6,617 nt of DNA from Nautiliaceae bacterium. Lineage in GTDB: Bacteria > Campylobacterota > Campylobacteria > Campylobacterales > Nautiliaceae. This document shows, one piece after another, positions 6,305 through 6,617 of the stretch. The DNA lies in NCBI GenBank assembly GCA_027008345.1, contig JALTBU010000117.1:1-6617 (forward strand). The letters run 5' to 3'. The notes below the pieces were generated by a model. That model was not told where the DNA came from and did not search any database. It was given only the letters and a program-made list of their open reading frames with translations. A program made the position numbers and the translations under genes. Position 1 is the first letter of the stretch; each line of letters starts with the position of its first letter.

Positions 6305-6617
6305 TTGAAAATCCTTTCTAAGTTATTTCCGTAAATAAATGCAAGATTTGCAATTAAAGTATTTTTGATAGCTATTAAGTTTGCAAGATTTGCTTTTGCA
6401 TTTGCCAAATCATCTTCATATCCTAAGTATTCATCAACTGTCATCGTGTTAAGTTCAAATGCTGTCTTTGCACTTTTTAATAATTCCTCTTTTAATTCAA
6501 TTGAATTTTGTGTAAGTTTTATTGCTTTTTTGGTTTCTTTAAGCGAAGAATTTATTTTTTCAACTTCTGCGTTTAAATTTTTAATGGTTTTTTGAATTTC
6601 AAGATTTGATTTTAAAA
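6301..6617 (-). CDS. TolC-like outer-membrane efflux protein, C-terminal fragment
   Basis: The last 105 codons or so of a gene that starts beyond base 6617, read in the frame ending with the TGA at 6301-6303. The peptide is long, helical and rich in Lys/Glu/Asn, without membrane helices. It ends with the pattern of the second repeat of outer-membrane efflux proteins: a segment like AFELNTMTVDEYLGYEDDLA, a run of Ala/Asn/Leu heptads, then a closing AFIYGNNLERIF. In TolC proteins this region forms the periplasmic alpha-barrel helices, with a short end after the conserved Tyr-Gly. Its stop overlaps the adaptor ATG by four bases (ATGA), so the channel is encoded first in the pump operon. Because most of the protein is missing, the signal peptide, beta-barrel part and subfamily cannot be judged. 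Confidence 0.82.
   Translation of the reverse strand, partial: LKSNLEIQKTIKNLNAEVEKINSSLKETKKAIKLTQNSIELKEELLKSAKTAFELNTMTVDEYLGYEDDLANAKANLANLIAIKNTLIANLAFIYGNNLERIFK

Overview
The window is AT-rich (roughly one third G+C by eye) and carries a single block of tightly packed genes, all on the minus strand. Low G+C, short or overlapping gene junctions, Lys/Ile/Asn-rich proteins and many sulfur-handling domains suggest a sulfur-metabolising Campylobacterota (epsilonproteobacterium), possibly of the Nautilia/Caminibacter type. That placement is inference from composition and protein style, because no rRNA or marker gene is present.

In the direction of transcription (high to low coordinates) the layout is: the 3' end of a TolC-like outer-membrane factor (6301-6617, cut by the window edge); a periplasmic adaptor of the HlyD/AcrA type (5228-6304); a 102-base gap containing an unusual inverted repeat built of 8-base units; a full-length RND efflux permease (2036-5125); a two-part protein with a thioredoxin-fold-like N-terminus and a C-terminal rhodanese domain (1364-2035); a cation diffusion facilitator (CDF) metal exporter (462-1364); a small single-domain rhodanese (86-469); and the first 29 codons of a membrane protein that looks like a TSUP (TauE/SafE) permease (1-89, cut by the edge). 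Apart from the adaptor/RND gap, every junction abuts or overlaps by 1-8 bases, so this is almost certainly one operon with translational coupling. Its promoter lies beyond base 6617 and its terminator beyond base 1.

The first three genes encode a complete tripartite pump (outer-membrane channel, adaptor, inner-membrane proton-driven permease). The downstream genes add two sulfurtransferases, a Zn/Co/Cd-type exporter and a probable sulfur-compound or anion permease. The permease has the paired-Asp TM4 motif of the HAE (drug/hydrophobe) RND branch rather than the heavy-metal signature, so the operon is not simply a czc-type metal system. A plausible reading is a cell-envelope export cluster linked to reactive sulfur (persulfide, polysulfide, sulfite) and metal stress, but the substrate is unknown.

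The most notable details are the octamer-based inverted repeat that supplies the adaptor's stop codon, and a near-perfect ribosome binding site inside the thioredoxin-like/rhodanese gene, exactly at the domain boundary.
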